DNA of 64,000 nucleotides from Bolinopsis microptera (GCF_026151205.1 NC_087081.1:14356840-14420839), one strand, 5' to 3'; positions 24,486 to 37,251 are shown, numbered from the stretch's first letter. Translations and numbers: made by a program. Notes: generated from the letters alone by a model not told the origin.

Positions 24486-27400
24486 CCATGATAGTCCCAG
24501 GAATGACCGACTTATTTTCGGTGATTGATTTCCCGACTCCATAGTTGCCATGATTCACAAACTTCTTTATGAACGCAGTCTCAACGAACTTATAGGTACT
24601 GACCATTTTATTCAAAAATACCAGTGTTTCCATCACTTAGTTTCTTCCAAAGCTTAATCCAGATAAATTCACTCCTGTAATGACCTCTGCTTTATGATTC
24701 CTCTAAGTGATCGCTTATCAATTTCCCCACCCCAGGCAATAAGAGCCGGCTCCAGAAGGAATGTATCAGTAGTCTGGGTTTTATCAAGAGGTTCGGACTT
24801 CACACCGAGTTGCAGTGTCATGATGGGTGTGTTAACTCACTCTCCTTCAACCACACAGGTATTATACACTACATCACGTGACCCTTATCTAACCACGTGA
24901 CCCTTATCTAACCTCGTGACCCGTATCTAACCACGTGACCCTTATCTAACCACGTGACCCTTATCTAACCTCGTGACCCTTATCTAACCACGTGACCATT
25001 ATCTAACCTCGTGACCCTTATCTAACCACGTGACCCTTATCTAACCACGTGACCCTTATGTAACCACGTGACCCTTATCTAACCTCGTGACCCTTATCTA
25101 ACCACGTGACCCTTATCTAACCACGTGACCCTTATCTAACCACGTGACCCTTATCAAACCACGTGACCCTTATCTAACCACGTGACCCTTATCTAACCTC
25201 GTGACCCTTATCCAACCACGTGACCCTTATCTAACCACATGACCCTTATCCAACCACGTGACCCTTATCTAACCACGTGACCCTTATCTAACCTGGTGAC
25301 CCTTATCTAACCACGTGACCCTTATCTAACCTCGTGACCCTTATCTAACCACGTGACCCCAGTTTAACCTCAGGGGACAGAGTGATTAGTGGAAGTGATG
25401 ACACGTGCATCTGTATGACAGATATTGTGGAGGGTAAAACTATTCTTACTCACAGAACGGGACACTTTAGCAATATCTTCCAGACAAAATATGTGAGTTT
25501 GTGTTCTGGCGTACCCCCTTATCAATCTGTCATGACGTATTTACTCTGTGATGACGTCATCATTATGTTATGACGTCATCACTTTTCCAGGTGCCTAATG
25601 TAGAGAACGAGATGGTATCAGCAGCACGTGACGGCAGTGTAAGACACTACCACATCAGTTCAGGGGACCGGGTAACAGAGCGGGAACTTACTAAGCACTC
25701 CGGAGCAACTCACAAGCTATGTGTCAACAACAGGTTTGCTCCTTGACCAATATTTTTAAATTTTTGTTCAATTTTGAAATTCTTGAACTATTTTTGGTTG
25801 GGCTATTTTTGGTTGGGCTATCCCCCCCCCCCCCCCCCCCCCCCCCCCAGATTGCTGATCAAAATTACAAAACAGCATACAGATTTACTGCGCACCGATT
25901 TATCATAAACGGCAAACCCCGATTTCCTTACCCCAAATGGGACTAAACATGCATTATCATACATGATAATGTAAACAATAAAATTTAATGTAAACAATAA
26001 AAACCCCGATTTACCGCGGCTTTTGCTGTCCTTTTAAATTACGTGTCATTCCAATTTTAAGAATAGACCGTGTAAAATCGAGACAAACAATTGGCGACCA
26101 AACTTTGAAAAAGAAAATACTGAACCCCTGTTTGTTATACATAAAAAATAAAAGTTACGCCTCGTGCTTCCCTGCAGAAACGAAGTGCTGAGTGCAGGCG
26201 AGGATGGCTGTGTTGCACAGACGGACATGCGGACAGACAAGAGTAATGTGATTGTTGAGCAAGACAAAGCATTGTACTCTATTGATACGGACTACAATAA
26301 CTACATCATACTCTCTGGGGTTTGTGGGCTGGGAAAATGGGCAGTTCTTATGAAAAATATGGCAAAAATCTAGAGTATTTGTTTCTTCGGGCTTTGGTGT
26401 TTAGGGTTGTTAAAGTGCGCGGCTACATATACTGGTAAGGTTAAAAGCAGCTGTCGACTGGTACAATACTATGATGTCATGGTATGATGTCATGGTAAAA
26501 TATCATGACGTCATCATCGCAGGTTTCAACTGAGACCTGGTTACACGACCTCAGAAACCCAGCTACCCCGGCTCTCATCTACAATCCGCTCTCGCAAGAA
26601 GAGGACAGTGACGATGAGACTGAGGATCACGCTGAGTTAGACACCGGAACCTGCTGCAAGTTCAATTACAACGGTCAGTTTTTAAATTACACGTTCAAAT
26701 ATATCGGTCAGTTTAAATAATAAGTTCAATTACAACGGTCAGTTTTTACACTACACGTTCAATTATATCGGTCAGTTTAAATAATAAGTTCAATTACATC
26801 GTTCAGTTTCAATTACAAGTTCAATTACAACAGTCAGTTTAAATTACAATGGTCAGTTTTTCACGTTCACCTCTAACAATATCACATTATTCAGGGAGCT
26901 CAGTAGAACAATAACAACCACCAAAACACTTTACATCTTACGCTTCGCAATATCACGTGCCCACCTGATGTCAGGGATCTTGTCACGTTATGACCTAATA
27001 TGGTCATATTCACCACCTCAGGAAGTTCACTGATAGTAAGTTACAACAACGACACGATATATCTGTACAACACGCACGATAACACGGAGTACAAGCACAA
27101 GTACACGGGACACCGAAATCATGACACAGTTAAAGGAGTCAACTTCTACGGGCTCAACTCTGAGTATGTCATGTCAGGTTAGTTACACTTCAGGGAGAAT
27201 CTTGCATTTTAGTTTTACTGATTATCTTGATTTATAATGAGTTTTACATATGTTTGTTTGTTTATAGAACCCGTCCCCAATCTCGTATCGGAAAATGACT
27301 AAACTCAGGTCTGAGTGTGAATACGGGTGGTACCTGCATATCATCTTGAATCTAAGTTGTGTTAATTGTGACTTTAGGACATGTAAATTTTGCCCAAATT

Positions 27401-29888
27401 AATAATTCGATACTAATTGATATTGTATAGGCAGTGATTGCGGGCATATATTTCTGTGGAACACAACAACAGAGGACATAGTACAGTGTCTAGTAGGGGA
27501 GGAGGATGGTATAGTTAACGTCCTCGAGTTTAACCCTTACAGGTGTGTATTATGTTAATAAAATCAAGTAATAGAGCATCTGAATAACTACCATTCCTAC
27601 CATTCTTAACATTCCTACCATTCCTAACATTCCTACCATTCCTACAATTCCTAACATTCCTAACATTCCTAACATTCCCACCATTCCTAACATTCCCACC
27701 ATTCCTAACATTCCTACCATTTCTAATATTCCTAACATTCCTCCATTCCTAATATTCCTAACATTCCTAATATCCTACCATTCTTAACATTCCTACCATT
27801 CCTAATATTCCTACCATTCCTAACATTCCTACCATTCCTAACATTCCTACCATTCCTAATATTCCTACCATTCCTCAAATTCCTACCATTCCTAAAATTT
27901 CTAATATTCCTACCATTCCTACCATTCCTAATATTCCTACCATTCCTAACATTTCTACCATTCCTAACATTCCTAACATTTCTAATATTCCTACCATTCC
28001 TTACATTCCTAACATTGCTAATATTCCTAACATTTATAATATTCCTACCATTCCTAATATTCCTAACATTCCTAATATTCCTACCATTCCTACCATTCCT
28101 AACATTTCTAATATTCCTACCATTCCTGCCATTCCTAATATTCATACCATTCCTAACATTCCTAATATTCCTAACATTTATAATATTCCTACCATTCCTA
28201 CCATTCCTACCATTCCTACCATTCCTACCATTCCTAACATTTCTAATATTCCTACCATTCCTGCCATTCCTAATATTCATACCATTCCTAACATTCCTAA
28301 TATTCCTAACATTTATAATATTCCTAACATTCCTCCATTCCTAATATTCCTAACATTCCTAATATTCCTACCATTCCTCCATTTCAGTCCGATGATAGCG
28401 AGTTCTGGTTTAGAGCATTGTGTTAAGATCTGGACTCCTAATCTGGAAGATGAAACTCAGCTGAGTAATCTTAGTGAGATCGTGGAGAAGAATGCGTCAC
28501 GTGACTCCCTGTCACATGATGTTCTCACCATCTTCTTATCGGTATGTACTGTATTTTATCGCTATGTGCCTGGTATAACAATAGTTATCTCCCTCCTAGT
28601 TATTGCACCCCTATTTAATGCATTATATTAGCGTAAACAAAAGTGGTCATTTGGAAAGATACATCGCAGCACCCACTCCCAGAGAATAGGACCATAGATA
28701 TAACTGTCGATGGAAACTCTGCAAAGCAGGTCGCTCAATTCACTTATTTGGGTGCCAAAATTCCATCAGATGGCAAGATTGATAAAGAAATAAGTGTCAG
28801 GATTGGAAAAGCAACCGGCGCTTTTAACCAACTCAACAACATTTGGAAGAATAAGAACATAGGCATTAACAACAAAGTGCGAATCTACATCGCAGCTGTT
28901 CTTACCATTCTGACCTATGGATGTGAGATATGGAACACGACTTAAGTGCAGACAAGAAGATTGGAGTCTTTCCATCAGTACTGCTTAAGAAGAATCCTGA
29001 GAGTGAGGTGGTTCCATCGAGTAAGTAATGAGGATGTTTTAAGAAGGGCATCAATAACTGCCCTTGCTGACATAATAACAACAAAACGGCTGCGTTGGTT
29101 TGGACATGTCAGTAGAATGCCTGAAGATCGGTTGCCCAACTATTTACTTGAATGGAAACCCAAGCATGGGAGGAGATCAAGAGGCAGGCCTAGGAAGAGC
29201 TTAAATGATGTATTCATTGAGGATGCTGAGCAGAGATTGGATCGTAATGGACTCACGATTGATTGTATGAGAAGATTAGCTGCAGACCGAAAGGGATGTA
29301 GAAATGTTACCCGCCGAAGTTGTATAATACAAAGTAATGACGCAGTCGACGCAGACTAATCCTTTTGGATGGAGATCTCGCCATGTAACATGTATAATGT
29401 ATATAAACAAGAGTAAGATAACAACTTTTACATTATGGACAGTTACACACTGATCATGAGAGAATGTATTTTATCGGTATGTGCCTGGTGTGTAACCGGT
29501 ATGATCTCAGGCATATTGTTATTATGCAAGTGGTTTCTATTTTGTGCATCGACTAGATTTAGAGGTTATACACTAATAAAGTTTAAATTTCATCGTAGTA
29601 TTTACGCGACAACTTTAGTTATGCCTGGATAATAATTGATAGAACCATCTCAATAGTTCTATAGTTGTAATAAAACACCAAAACGAATAAATGTTGGAAA
29701 TGGATGCCGCTACTTATCTTAAATTTAATTAATTCGTTAAGCTATAAAAAATACTTTTGACGAGCCAAAGAAAGTTTTCCAACTTTTGCGATCATATTCT
29801 AAATATTTTAATTATTCTAATAAACTTAGATTTTTTGTTTCAGAGAATGAGCGGTGAGGAATTACAGAACAGCTGTCGACAGAGTTGA
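24486..29888 (+). CDS. DCAF8: DCAF8-type WD40 substrate receptor (5' end not found)
   Basis: Exons are 24736-24858, 25374-25492, 25591-25733, 26178-26319, 26523-26673, 27022-27177, 27431-27542, 28388-28541 and 29844-29888 (stop TGA), all phase-matched, with a tentative 35-bp exon at 24486-24520. DCAF8 is a DDB1-CUL4 ubiquitin ligase receptor with a seven-bladed WD40 propeller. Landmarks close to vertebrate DCAF8 are CHDGCVNSLSFN, ISGSDDT, GHFSNIFQTK, HSGATHKL, LSAGEDG, TGHRNHDTVKGVNFYG, SGSDCGHIFLW and SSGLEHCVKIW. QTDMRTD and LHDLRN fit the WDxR-type strands that contact DDB1. An acidic loop (QEEDSDDETEDHAELD) interrupts one blade. The C-terminus is shorter than in vertebrates (RMSGEELQNSCRQS). 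Upstream N-terminal exons are missing from my reading. Introns carry a 19-bp array, poly-C, a 12-bp array and a LINE fragment. Confidence 0.9.
24875..25360 (+). repeat. 19-bp E-box minisatellite, about 25 copies
   Basis: The unit is CACGTGACCCTTATCTAAC, with CTCGTGACC as a common variant. With the preceding C each full unit presents CCACGTGACC, a strong USF/TFEB/MITF-type E-box. The array is almost the whole intron between two DCAF8 exons. The duplicate at 41565-42240 has about 35 copies, with more CTTTTC and TATCCAAC variants. Confidence 0.97.
25823..25849 (+). repeat. Poly-C tract in DCAF8 intron
   Basis: About 27 C in the DCAF8 intron; the duplicated locus has about 50 (near 42711-42763). 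The length difference may be real or an assembly effect. Confidence 0.85.
27589..28384 (+). repeat. 12-bp/6-bp CATTCC minisatellite filling a DCAF8 intron
   Basis: Imperfect units of CATTCCTAC, CATTCCTAA and TATTCCTAA type run from about 46 bp after the donor at 27542 to the acceptor at 28387. The array supplies the pyrimidine stretch of that acceptor. Frames through it (NGRNIRN repeats and similar) are artefacts. The copy at 44511-45298 is shorter by about 9 bp. Confidence 0.95.
28643..29359 (+). mobile_element. Truncated LINE 3' end in the last DCAF8 intron
   Basis: The frame encodes the end of a reverse transcriptase and its C-terminal region (FTYLGAKIPSDGKIDKEISV, then LTILTYGCEIW, RWFHRVSNEDVLRR, KRLRWFGHVSRMPEDRLPNY and RSRGRPRKS). 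A TAA at 28943-28945 interrupts it, so it is dead. A TGTATTTTATCG(C/G)TATGTGCCTGG sequence lies on both sides (28548 and 29466), perhaps an imprecise duplication at insertion. The same fragment occurs at 45557-46273 in the duplicated block, so it predates the duplication. Confidence 0.88.
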
Positions 29889-29964
29889 AATATTTAATCA
29901 CCGAATTATTACTGATTACAACTAGTAAATAACTAAAAATTAGTTCAGAATATGGGAGTTGAGG

Positions 29965-30027
29965 AGTGAGGACACGTGGTTTGTACGTGGTTTGCACGTG
30001 GTTTGCACGTGGTTTGCACGTGGTTTA
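29965..30027 (+). repeat. 11-bp CACGTGGTTTG short tandem repeat
   Basis: About five units just after the DCAF8 stop codon, with one more unit in the duplicate (46885-46950). It is another CACGTG-bearing tandem repeat at this locus. Confidence 0.8.
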
Positions 30028-30139
30028 CTGGCTGATGAAGGGATTGTGTTGTTGATATTTTCACTATCAGAAATAACTTAATAGAGAATAGCCAGAGTTC
30101 TTTGGCCGGGCTTGTTTTGCTTACGGGAATCTATAGTAA

Positions 30140-30302
30140 GGGGTCGTTCACATATTACGTAATCATTTTTTGGAACATTTTAACCCCCCCCCCCCCCTCC
30201 GTAATCAGTTTTACACATAGCTATTGTGTCAAAATTACACTAGCGTAATCATTCGGAAACCCCCTTCCCCCTCAGCTGATTACGTAATATGTGAACGACC
30301 CC
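30140..30302 (-). mobile_element. PIF/Harbinger-like MITE downstream of DCAF8
   Basis: GGGGTCGTTCACATATTACG inverted ends, 163 bp, flanked by TAA at 30137-30139 and 30303-30305. Its interior is the reverse complement of the MITE at 13373-13542. It is duplicated at 47065-47234. Confidence 0.88.
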
Positions 30303-31195
30303 TAATTAATGCAAATATACAAATAATACGAATGATGCTGAATGATAATAAGATTAACAATAAATTGTAATAATGTACAATTATTGAGGTAGGACTTATA
30401 CTCAGCAGTGTTTAATCTAAACATGCCACAAATTAACTTAAATAATAGGTAAGGACTTGAAAGATATGCTTGAAAACATATCGTTAATGCCTGTGGAAGA
30501 GTAATCTGTAGTATACTTATATCTAAAGATCGAACACCGATTATGACCAAAAGAATTACGGGATCTTTAACATGTTACGCTTAAGGGTGAAGAGGGTTTG
30601 GAAATTATTATGCTATTTATTTCCACACAACTTTAAGTGTATTATTGCTGATCACGAAGGGGATTACAAATGGTCAACATCTGTCACATGTAATATACTT
30701 ATAATATGCGAACCGCGAACGATTCCTTGGGCTGTCCATAAATCTAAATTTAAGAGGTTAAAGTTGAATGATGATTCAGATAGCATATCTAACGGTCTTC
30801 TTTGTTCTTGGTTAAGAATTATTGATTTTAATCTTGATTACCTGGGTTATGCTTAACGTTGTAGGTTTTTTGGAGGTCTTAAACATTAATCTGAAGGTAA
30901 TAGGTTGAGTTTTCAGACTGTTTTAAAAGAATTTTATCGCTATCAAAATCACCTTAATTGATTTTTTGTGATCTTATAATTGAAACCCGCCGCTTTTTGA
31001 GTTTTTCAGTGGGTGCCAAATTTAAAATAATTTTGTCTTATTTGCTGTAAAAATTGTTTTTATGTAATTTATAATTTTTAAATGTTTATTTTATTTGTAA
31101 TTGTATGGCCATTTGCACAATATCAAAAAATATAATTTTAAATAGCAGCACAACTTAGACAAACTCAAAACTGAGAATAGCATGCGATTTCATTC

Positions 31196-31980
31196 ATCGA
31201 AAGTATTTCTGTCAGTTACTAAACTCAAGTCTGGATAGTGGTGCACACACTTTATTTATATATAAAGTCTCCACTGCTTCCTTCCTTTGTCCTTGCAGTA
31301 GTATTTCAGTACTTCATAAGCTCCATAAAATGCTTCCTTTGGTAAAGAGGTGTGGCTGTAGTCTTAAACTCAAAGAATAAAAGTCAACGAGTTGTGTATA
31401 ATTCTATAAGTATAATTTTCACTATTGTACCATTATCTCAAGAATGCACAATGCAGGTACGTTTATTTCCGAATATGCCACTGTGACGGTAATTGTATTT
31501 TCACCCGATCGGCAATCTGGCAACAAAATAAACGGATAGGGGGTTTTATTATAATTTGCTGGGTTTATAAATTATTGCCTACCTGCCTGCCCGCATAATA
31601 TGTCGATCCAGATGGAGTCTGAAAAATAAATTATTACATAATAATAATGAATTATTACATAATCCAAAACTAGAAGGTTTTGCATTGTAAAGTGCTCCTG
31701 TTACACATATAAGACTCTATTTCATGAGGCTATAATTATCTGCTGGTCATTGATCGCCCAGTGGTAAGACTTAGGGTAACTGTTAGTAGTTAGTGAATTA
31801 GCTGAAGTTTATTGAATCTTTATTACCGAGTACAGCTGCCTTCGGGTAGTTCTTCTTCTATTACAATTGTAAATGTTTGGGAAAAGCGAGCGATCGATTT
31901 CATTCTCGGTATCATTTTGCATTTGAAAACGGTCAATCATATTAATATCATTTCCTCTTGTTTGGGAAAGAGAGACACTG
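31196..31980. repeat. Gene-free stretch with a 480-bp dispersed repeat
   Basis: About 31280-31772 matches about 58497-58990 in the same orientation (for example CTTCATAAGCTCCATAAAAT and CACCCGATCGGCAATCTGGC). No gene is visible. A GCCCAGTGGTAAGAC segment near 31753 resembles a tRNA A box, but no partner B box follows. Confidence 0.75.
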
Positions 31981-31988
31981 GCAGCGGT

Positions 31989-32066
31989 TTACCTGAGGAC
32001 CCCAGGCTATTATGTTCATAAATAACAAAGATGCGGCGGAATGACAGGCTGAGCGCCGCCCAGTAA
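31989..32066 (+). mobile_element. 78-bp mini-MITE, 8-bp target duplication
   Basis: Ends are TTACCTGAGG and CCCAGTAA; GCAGCGGT flanks both sides (31981-31988 and 32067-32074). A CCTGAGGACCCCAGG hairpin lies at one end and a GGCGGAATGACAGGCTGAGC/GCCGCC stem at the other, joined by a variable AT-rich linker. Related copies are at 37252, 38934 and 55868. Confidence 0.8.
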
Positions 32067-32580
32067 GCAGCGGTCCACTCTACCCATGATTATGGGTTTT
32101 GGTCAAATATCATCTCTTTTTGATTATAATGCCAGAGTGTTTAGAAAGTCGAAATATAAACTGATATCTCCATTAATAAGGAGGAAGTTTCAACGATTAA
32201 TTCGGAATTTTTCCTTTCAAATCATTTCCTTGTGTTTGGGTAAGCATATCGGTCGATCACTGACTAAATATGCCACTTTATACTCATTGGCATTAAATTC
32301 ATATATAATTGATAATGTAAATGACATTGAATGTTGAACTGTCGTGGTAAAGCAGAATTTGTTCGAAATCACAAATGAGCAAAATTATCACCTTTCGCCA
32401 GGGATCTACCGGGGACGAAATTTAGCCGGGGCCGGGACCAAGTTGAATCAGCCGGGGCCGGGATTAACCGGGATTTTGAAATGTTGCCAAGGCCGGGGCC
32501 TATCACAATTCGTAAGCTGTGAATGAATGGGAAAAGCGAGTCTATCCCTGAATATGTATATATATATATAATTCGAACAA

Positions 32581-35214
32581 TTGAAACAAATCAAATTGGC
32601 GGGCAAACGATCCGGGCCGTTTCATGATATGTATAAAAACAATACCAATCATCATATATATATATATAGGAGGAAGAGGAAAAAGGTCAACCGTACTTCG
32701 TCTCACAGACATCAGAGGACATTGATCAAAGGCACCCTTCCGAAGGTTGAAGACTTATCAATGGAAAACATGTCCAGAACAGTTGTTAACCTTACAGACA
32801 AGGAGCTCACCAAAGAGCAACTATATGTCTTCTTCTTGTCTCATAAGTTTGCACCTACACCTCCCCTACCAGATCTGAGTCGCTTCGAGAACGATTTGTG
32901 TACATGGTTTTCCAAAATGAGAGCCAAAGTTGTTTTTGATAGCTTCAAATGTGGACCCAACAAAGCAGATAAAAGAGTTACTGACATGGAGCGCTGCCTC
33001 ATCAAGGCCGAATCATCACGTACTTTTGAATCATGTAAAAACCCTGCACTCGAGGCATTCATTAAATGCTGCAGAGCAGAAGTTGATCTCCACCGGCCAA
33101 CTCAGAAGTATGTTTCACCAGACAACATCGCTGCACCTATCAGATCAGCTCTCAAAGAAGTGAAAGGATGGAAGGATGTGGTTATTAGACCTTTTGACAA
33201 AGGGGTAGGATTCTTTCTTCTTGGAGAGGAAGAATATATTCAACGAATAGGTGTACATTTGAATGATAGATCTGTATATAGTATTGTAAATAATGTAGAT
33301 GATTTAGTTTCAGAATTAATTGATAAAATTTCATGTTGGACAGTCAAGTATAAAGAAGAATTAGGTATGTCTAAGAAGGTCAGGGAGTGGGTTATTCCGT
33401 GTACGGAGCTCAACCAGCCTGGTAATATGTACCTGAATCCCAAGGCCCACAAGCCACCTTTGTACCCTGGGAGGATGATTACTACTGGATGTGGTTCGTA
33501 CATTGAGAACCTATCTGCCCTGACTGCATACGAATTGAAGAAGGCTATTTTAGATTATAGAATTATTGACACCCCTCATTTTTTGAGGAAGATTGATAGC
33601 TTGAATGAGTCCACCATATTGTTGGGTAAGGAGGTGATACATGTTGCCATAGATATATCCAACATGTTCACCAATATCCCCAGGGATATGGGGATCCAAC
33701 AATGCACCAAGCACCTGAATGAAAGAAGTAGTTATGATCAATTGTTCAGTACAGAATGCATTATTAGTGCTCTAGAAATCACTCTTGATTACAACATAGC
33801 TTCGTTCAACGGTATAACATACCGTCAGGAGCGTGGAGCGGCGATGGGTCCTAAGAACTCATGTGAGTATGCAGATTGTGCAATGGATAAGATCGATATT
33901 TTAGTTAATGAAAGAGATTTAGAACATGGCCCGCCACACAGACCAGCATTCTGGGGTAGGTTGCGTGACGATATATACATGGCCTGGCCTGGTACTGTTG
34001 AGGAGCTTCTACAATTTATGGAATGGCTCAATAGTATCCATCCGGACCTTGTGTTTACTTACGACTACTCTAAGGATGGTGTTGAGTTTTTAGACACCTA
34101 TGTCTATGCTGTTGGCGATGTTATTCATACCAAACTTTACTCTAAGCCCAGTGACACCCACTGCTACCTCATCCCCACCTCATGTCATAGGAGCCATGTT
34201 CTCAAAAACATACCCTATGGTGTGGCGAGGCGAGTGAGGCAGAACAATAGTGAAGACACTAATTTCTTAGAGCAAAGGGAGGTATATACTGGTTACCTTG
34301 TAGCCCGTGGTTACCATTCTAGTATTGTAGACGATGCTTTCAACAAATTTAGTGATATAACCAATAGGAAAAACTTGTATGCCCCTAAAAATAAGGATGA
34401 GACGACTACTTGTCTAATACCCATGGTGATGGATCAGAATCCAGCACTTCCCAACATGGGGAGCATTATTCACAAGTATAAGCACCTTCTTAATCTCGAT
34501 CCAGCCTTGAAGAAGCTAGTACGTGCTGACAGTGTATTTGTAAGTCACCGAAAGAATCAAACTATCGGTGGCATGCTTGTACACAATAAGTATCGTGCTA
34601 GTGGAACTGTAAGCAGTGATAGAGATGGAGAAGCCACTGCTAGTCAATTTCTTGAACCAGACGCTGCAATATTGCCGGCTGTTCGGGAGGCTGACAACGC
34701 AGGGTGCCATGCCTGTGGAAAATGCTATGTTTGTAAGCAAAGTTTCCTGTCCCCTTGTTCCAAATTTAGTAGTCACCATTCTAAACAAGTTTTCCCTATT
34801 ACTAAATATATAACTTGTCAGAGTAATAACCTTATTTATTTAATGGAGTGTAGAACTTGTAAACAGTCGTATGTAGGATATACTACTTCTAATCTCCCTA
34901 AGAGATTTTCTAATCATAAGAGCCACATTAAGAAAGGTATCAGAAGTTGTAAGTTAGTAAATCACTTTTTAGATATTGATCATGATTTAGATTTTAGTTC
35001 AGTAGCCTTATATAACTCTTCACTTAGTACGCACCTTTCTGTTATTATAGTGGACGCTCTTGAATTTAAACCTGAAATAAGTAAAGCAGATAGGGAAAAG
35101 GCCATGGAAGCTAGAGAGGGGTTCTACCAGACCCAATTGAAAACCCTTGAGCGTTATGGGGGTATGAACACCCTCGATAGTAACCACATCCTTTTTAAAT
35201 CCGCTGGAGCTTAG
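32581..35214 (+). mobile_element. Penelope-like element with RT and GIY-YIG domains
   Basis: The open frame is 877 codons; its first codon is TTG, so the real start is probably the ATG at 32629 or 32761 (MENMSRTVVNLTDKELTKEQ). The N-terminus (HKFAPTPPLPDLSRFEN) is typical of Penelope proteins. Reverse transcriptase motifs follow: PKAHKPPLYPGRMI, AIDISNMFTNIP (about residue 353), ERGAAMGPKNS, RLRDDIYMAW (about 460; LRDD in place of the usual YVDD) and VEFLDTYVY (about 501), then KLYSKPSDTHCYLIPTSCH. A CHACGKCYVC finger lies near residue 710 and a GIY-YIG endonuclease (LIYLMECRTCKQSYVGYTT) near 750. Penelope elements prime at DNA ends or nicks. The frame is uninterrupted, so the copy looks young. 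Element ends were not found; TA-rich runs occur at 32552-32570, 32655-32669 and 35649-35660. Confidence 0.93.
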
Positions 35215-37251
35215 TGTTTAGTTTATTTATTTTATTTGACATGATCTCAGCCTATTAACCCGTGTTTAGTTTACAATATTGCTATCAGAGACGTGTTATA
35301 TTCATTACTATTTATATATTTTTACTGCTTGATTCAGAGAAATCTAGCTTTTTCCGAGAAACTAATCTTTAATAGATTAGATAAAATGTACGCAGCCATT
35401 CTTTTCGTTTGATTATTACACAGTATATTTTAGTTTTGTAACGTTTTAAGTCACATAGTTTTGTACGTCTTCCTAAGACTTGTTTTCCTTTCCTAGTTTG
35501 TAAGTTATTTTAAAGATTTGTGAATATTCCAGTTGCTTTTAGAACAATTTTATCTCAGATAACGATGTTTAATAAAATGATGCAAAGACTTATTTCGAAG
35601 ATCTAATCAACACCGACTTTTAATGTGTAGGAGTACAGCTACAAAATATATATATATATCACGACAATCTGTCGTAAAACAGGGGTTCTAGAAAACCCAC
35701 TTCCCGATGCTCCTGAAACTTGAAACTTTTTTGTAGTCGATTTGGTCAACGTCTAGACGCCCTGCAAAGTTTCAGATCTCTAACTCAATTTTAACATGGT
35801 TTTTGAGGCACCTGAATATGGCAATTTTCGGTTTTTTACCGAATTTCGTATAATATAACATGCTGCACTGGCGCGTATTTTGCGCAAATTTCTTAAAAAC
35901 CTCCACATAACTATTAGTATTTCTTATTCCTGTCATCTTTGACATTGAATTAGAATATTTTGAACGTAAATATACCTGCTGAACTACTTTCGATAAGTCT
36001 TAATGCCTGAAAAACAATAAAGGGGTATAATAGTAAAGGGGGTAAATAGTATTGTGAATATAAAGGCAACTGTGATCATTATGTCTATAGAGTATAGTGC
36101 CAGTGCATATATGCCATATGGGAGTATGACTATGGGCCATGTGGCTAATGTTCAGAACTTCTGAACATGCTAGATTAATAGATGCTAAAATTAAGCCACT
36201 ATCGTCGAAAACGCTATTTTTTGTTTGTTTACCGATATCCTCAAACTTCAATGAACGTGTCCATAAATGATACGATAGTTTGTAAGTAAGAAATGCTTTC
36301 AAAAATGCGTGTTAACCGTCGCAGCTATTCAGGAGTTATTCAGCTTTGTGCTCCTGTCTAATTCTTTCCGAGTTGGTCAACGCCCTAGCAATCTTGACTA
36401 AGTGTCTGGAACTTTAGAATCGAAAGTTGCTACTTTCGAATTCTCGATGGGAGTAAATCACATATTCTAATATTTTAATATGTATGAACCCGAATATAAG
36501 GCGTTCAATAAATGTTTGTTCAGTGTTATAATTTCTATTTTTATCTAAAACTCAACTCCGTGCCAAACGGGAAGCTCCACGATTTGCAAACGAACTCATG
36601 ACTTACTATCATTACCTCGTCATATTATTATTTATAGCGTTTGCATCATTTAATGTGCATTCTATAAAAAGCACCCTTTTTAATAACCTCAAGTTTTAAG
36701 CTGATCACTGTTCAGTTGTTCAATTACTGCTTAATTGTGCCAGATCAATTATGCTTGTCATCAATTAATTTACGTTATCTTATAATTCACTTTAAACGGT
36801 ATTACTCAAAGAACCTGGTTTACATTTTCCTGTTTCTACACTTGTGAAACACAGTATATTCTCTTCACGCGAGTATCTTACTATATATAAAGCGAGACGA
36901 TATATATCAATATGGATGTGTTTAATGTTTATCCGTACCATTTTACCATGACACCACGGCATCAACTTTAACGCGACTTTCCGCAAAAACCGTAAAAGAT
37001 ATACAACTGAAACTTTTTTGATCCATAAAACCAATTATAAAACCAACGCGCAGTTTTGAGTTTTAAGACTTTCGCTTTCATTTTTAAAAGCTTCCACTTT
37101 GACATAGCATAAATCGCCACCAACAAAGTCAAATTTCAATGTTAAAATACCAAAAGAAACTAAAGAATTTTGTCAACACGAAAGGGGACTCTTGGATGGG
37201 GTAGGTAGTAAAAACGCAATCTTCTCCCTCAAAATCGACTTTTAAACTTTC
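35215..37251. other. Gene-free stretch with a dispersed repeat block
   Basis: About 35800-36100 matches about 53945-54435 in the same orientation; the latter has two extra inserts. Nothing else is identifiable. Small open frames in this stretch do not look coding. Confidence 0.6.

Larger units (their letters stand above)
15930..31195 (+). repeat. Segmental duplication, copy A
   Basis: Apart from the 6.6-kb transposon, this stretch matches about 39535-48337 base for base, with scattered substitutions and array-length changes. It runs from NDFIP intron 3 through all placed DCAF8 exons to about 1.3 kb beyond DCAF8. The left border is at ACTTTA(T/C)TTTCGGTAGGC and the right border at GCATGCGATTTCATT. 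Confidence 0.93.

Noticed and set aside
24482-24619. Minus-strand 46-codon frame (MVSTYKFVETAF...), also present in the duplicate
   Set aside because: No family match and no neighbouring exon. Preservation in the copy reflects the recent duplication. It overlaps a possible short DCAF8 exon.
24875-25360. CRISPR-like appearance of the 19-bp and 22-bp arrays
   Set aside because: Units are contiguous with no unique spacers and lie in introns of animal genes.
27550-28344. Frames across the CATTCC array
   Set aside because: Low-complexity repeat in an intron; open by composition.
29437-29480. Possible extra DCAF8 exon ending at a GTATGTG donor
   Set aside because: The donor-like sequence is a local duplicate of the one after 28541. 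Joining 28541 directly to 29844 already gives a clean frame and stop.
31745-31775. Possible tRNA gene or tRNA-derived SINE head (GCCCAGTGGTAAGAC)
   Set aside because: No B box at the expected distance and no cloverleaf could be drawn.
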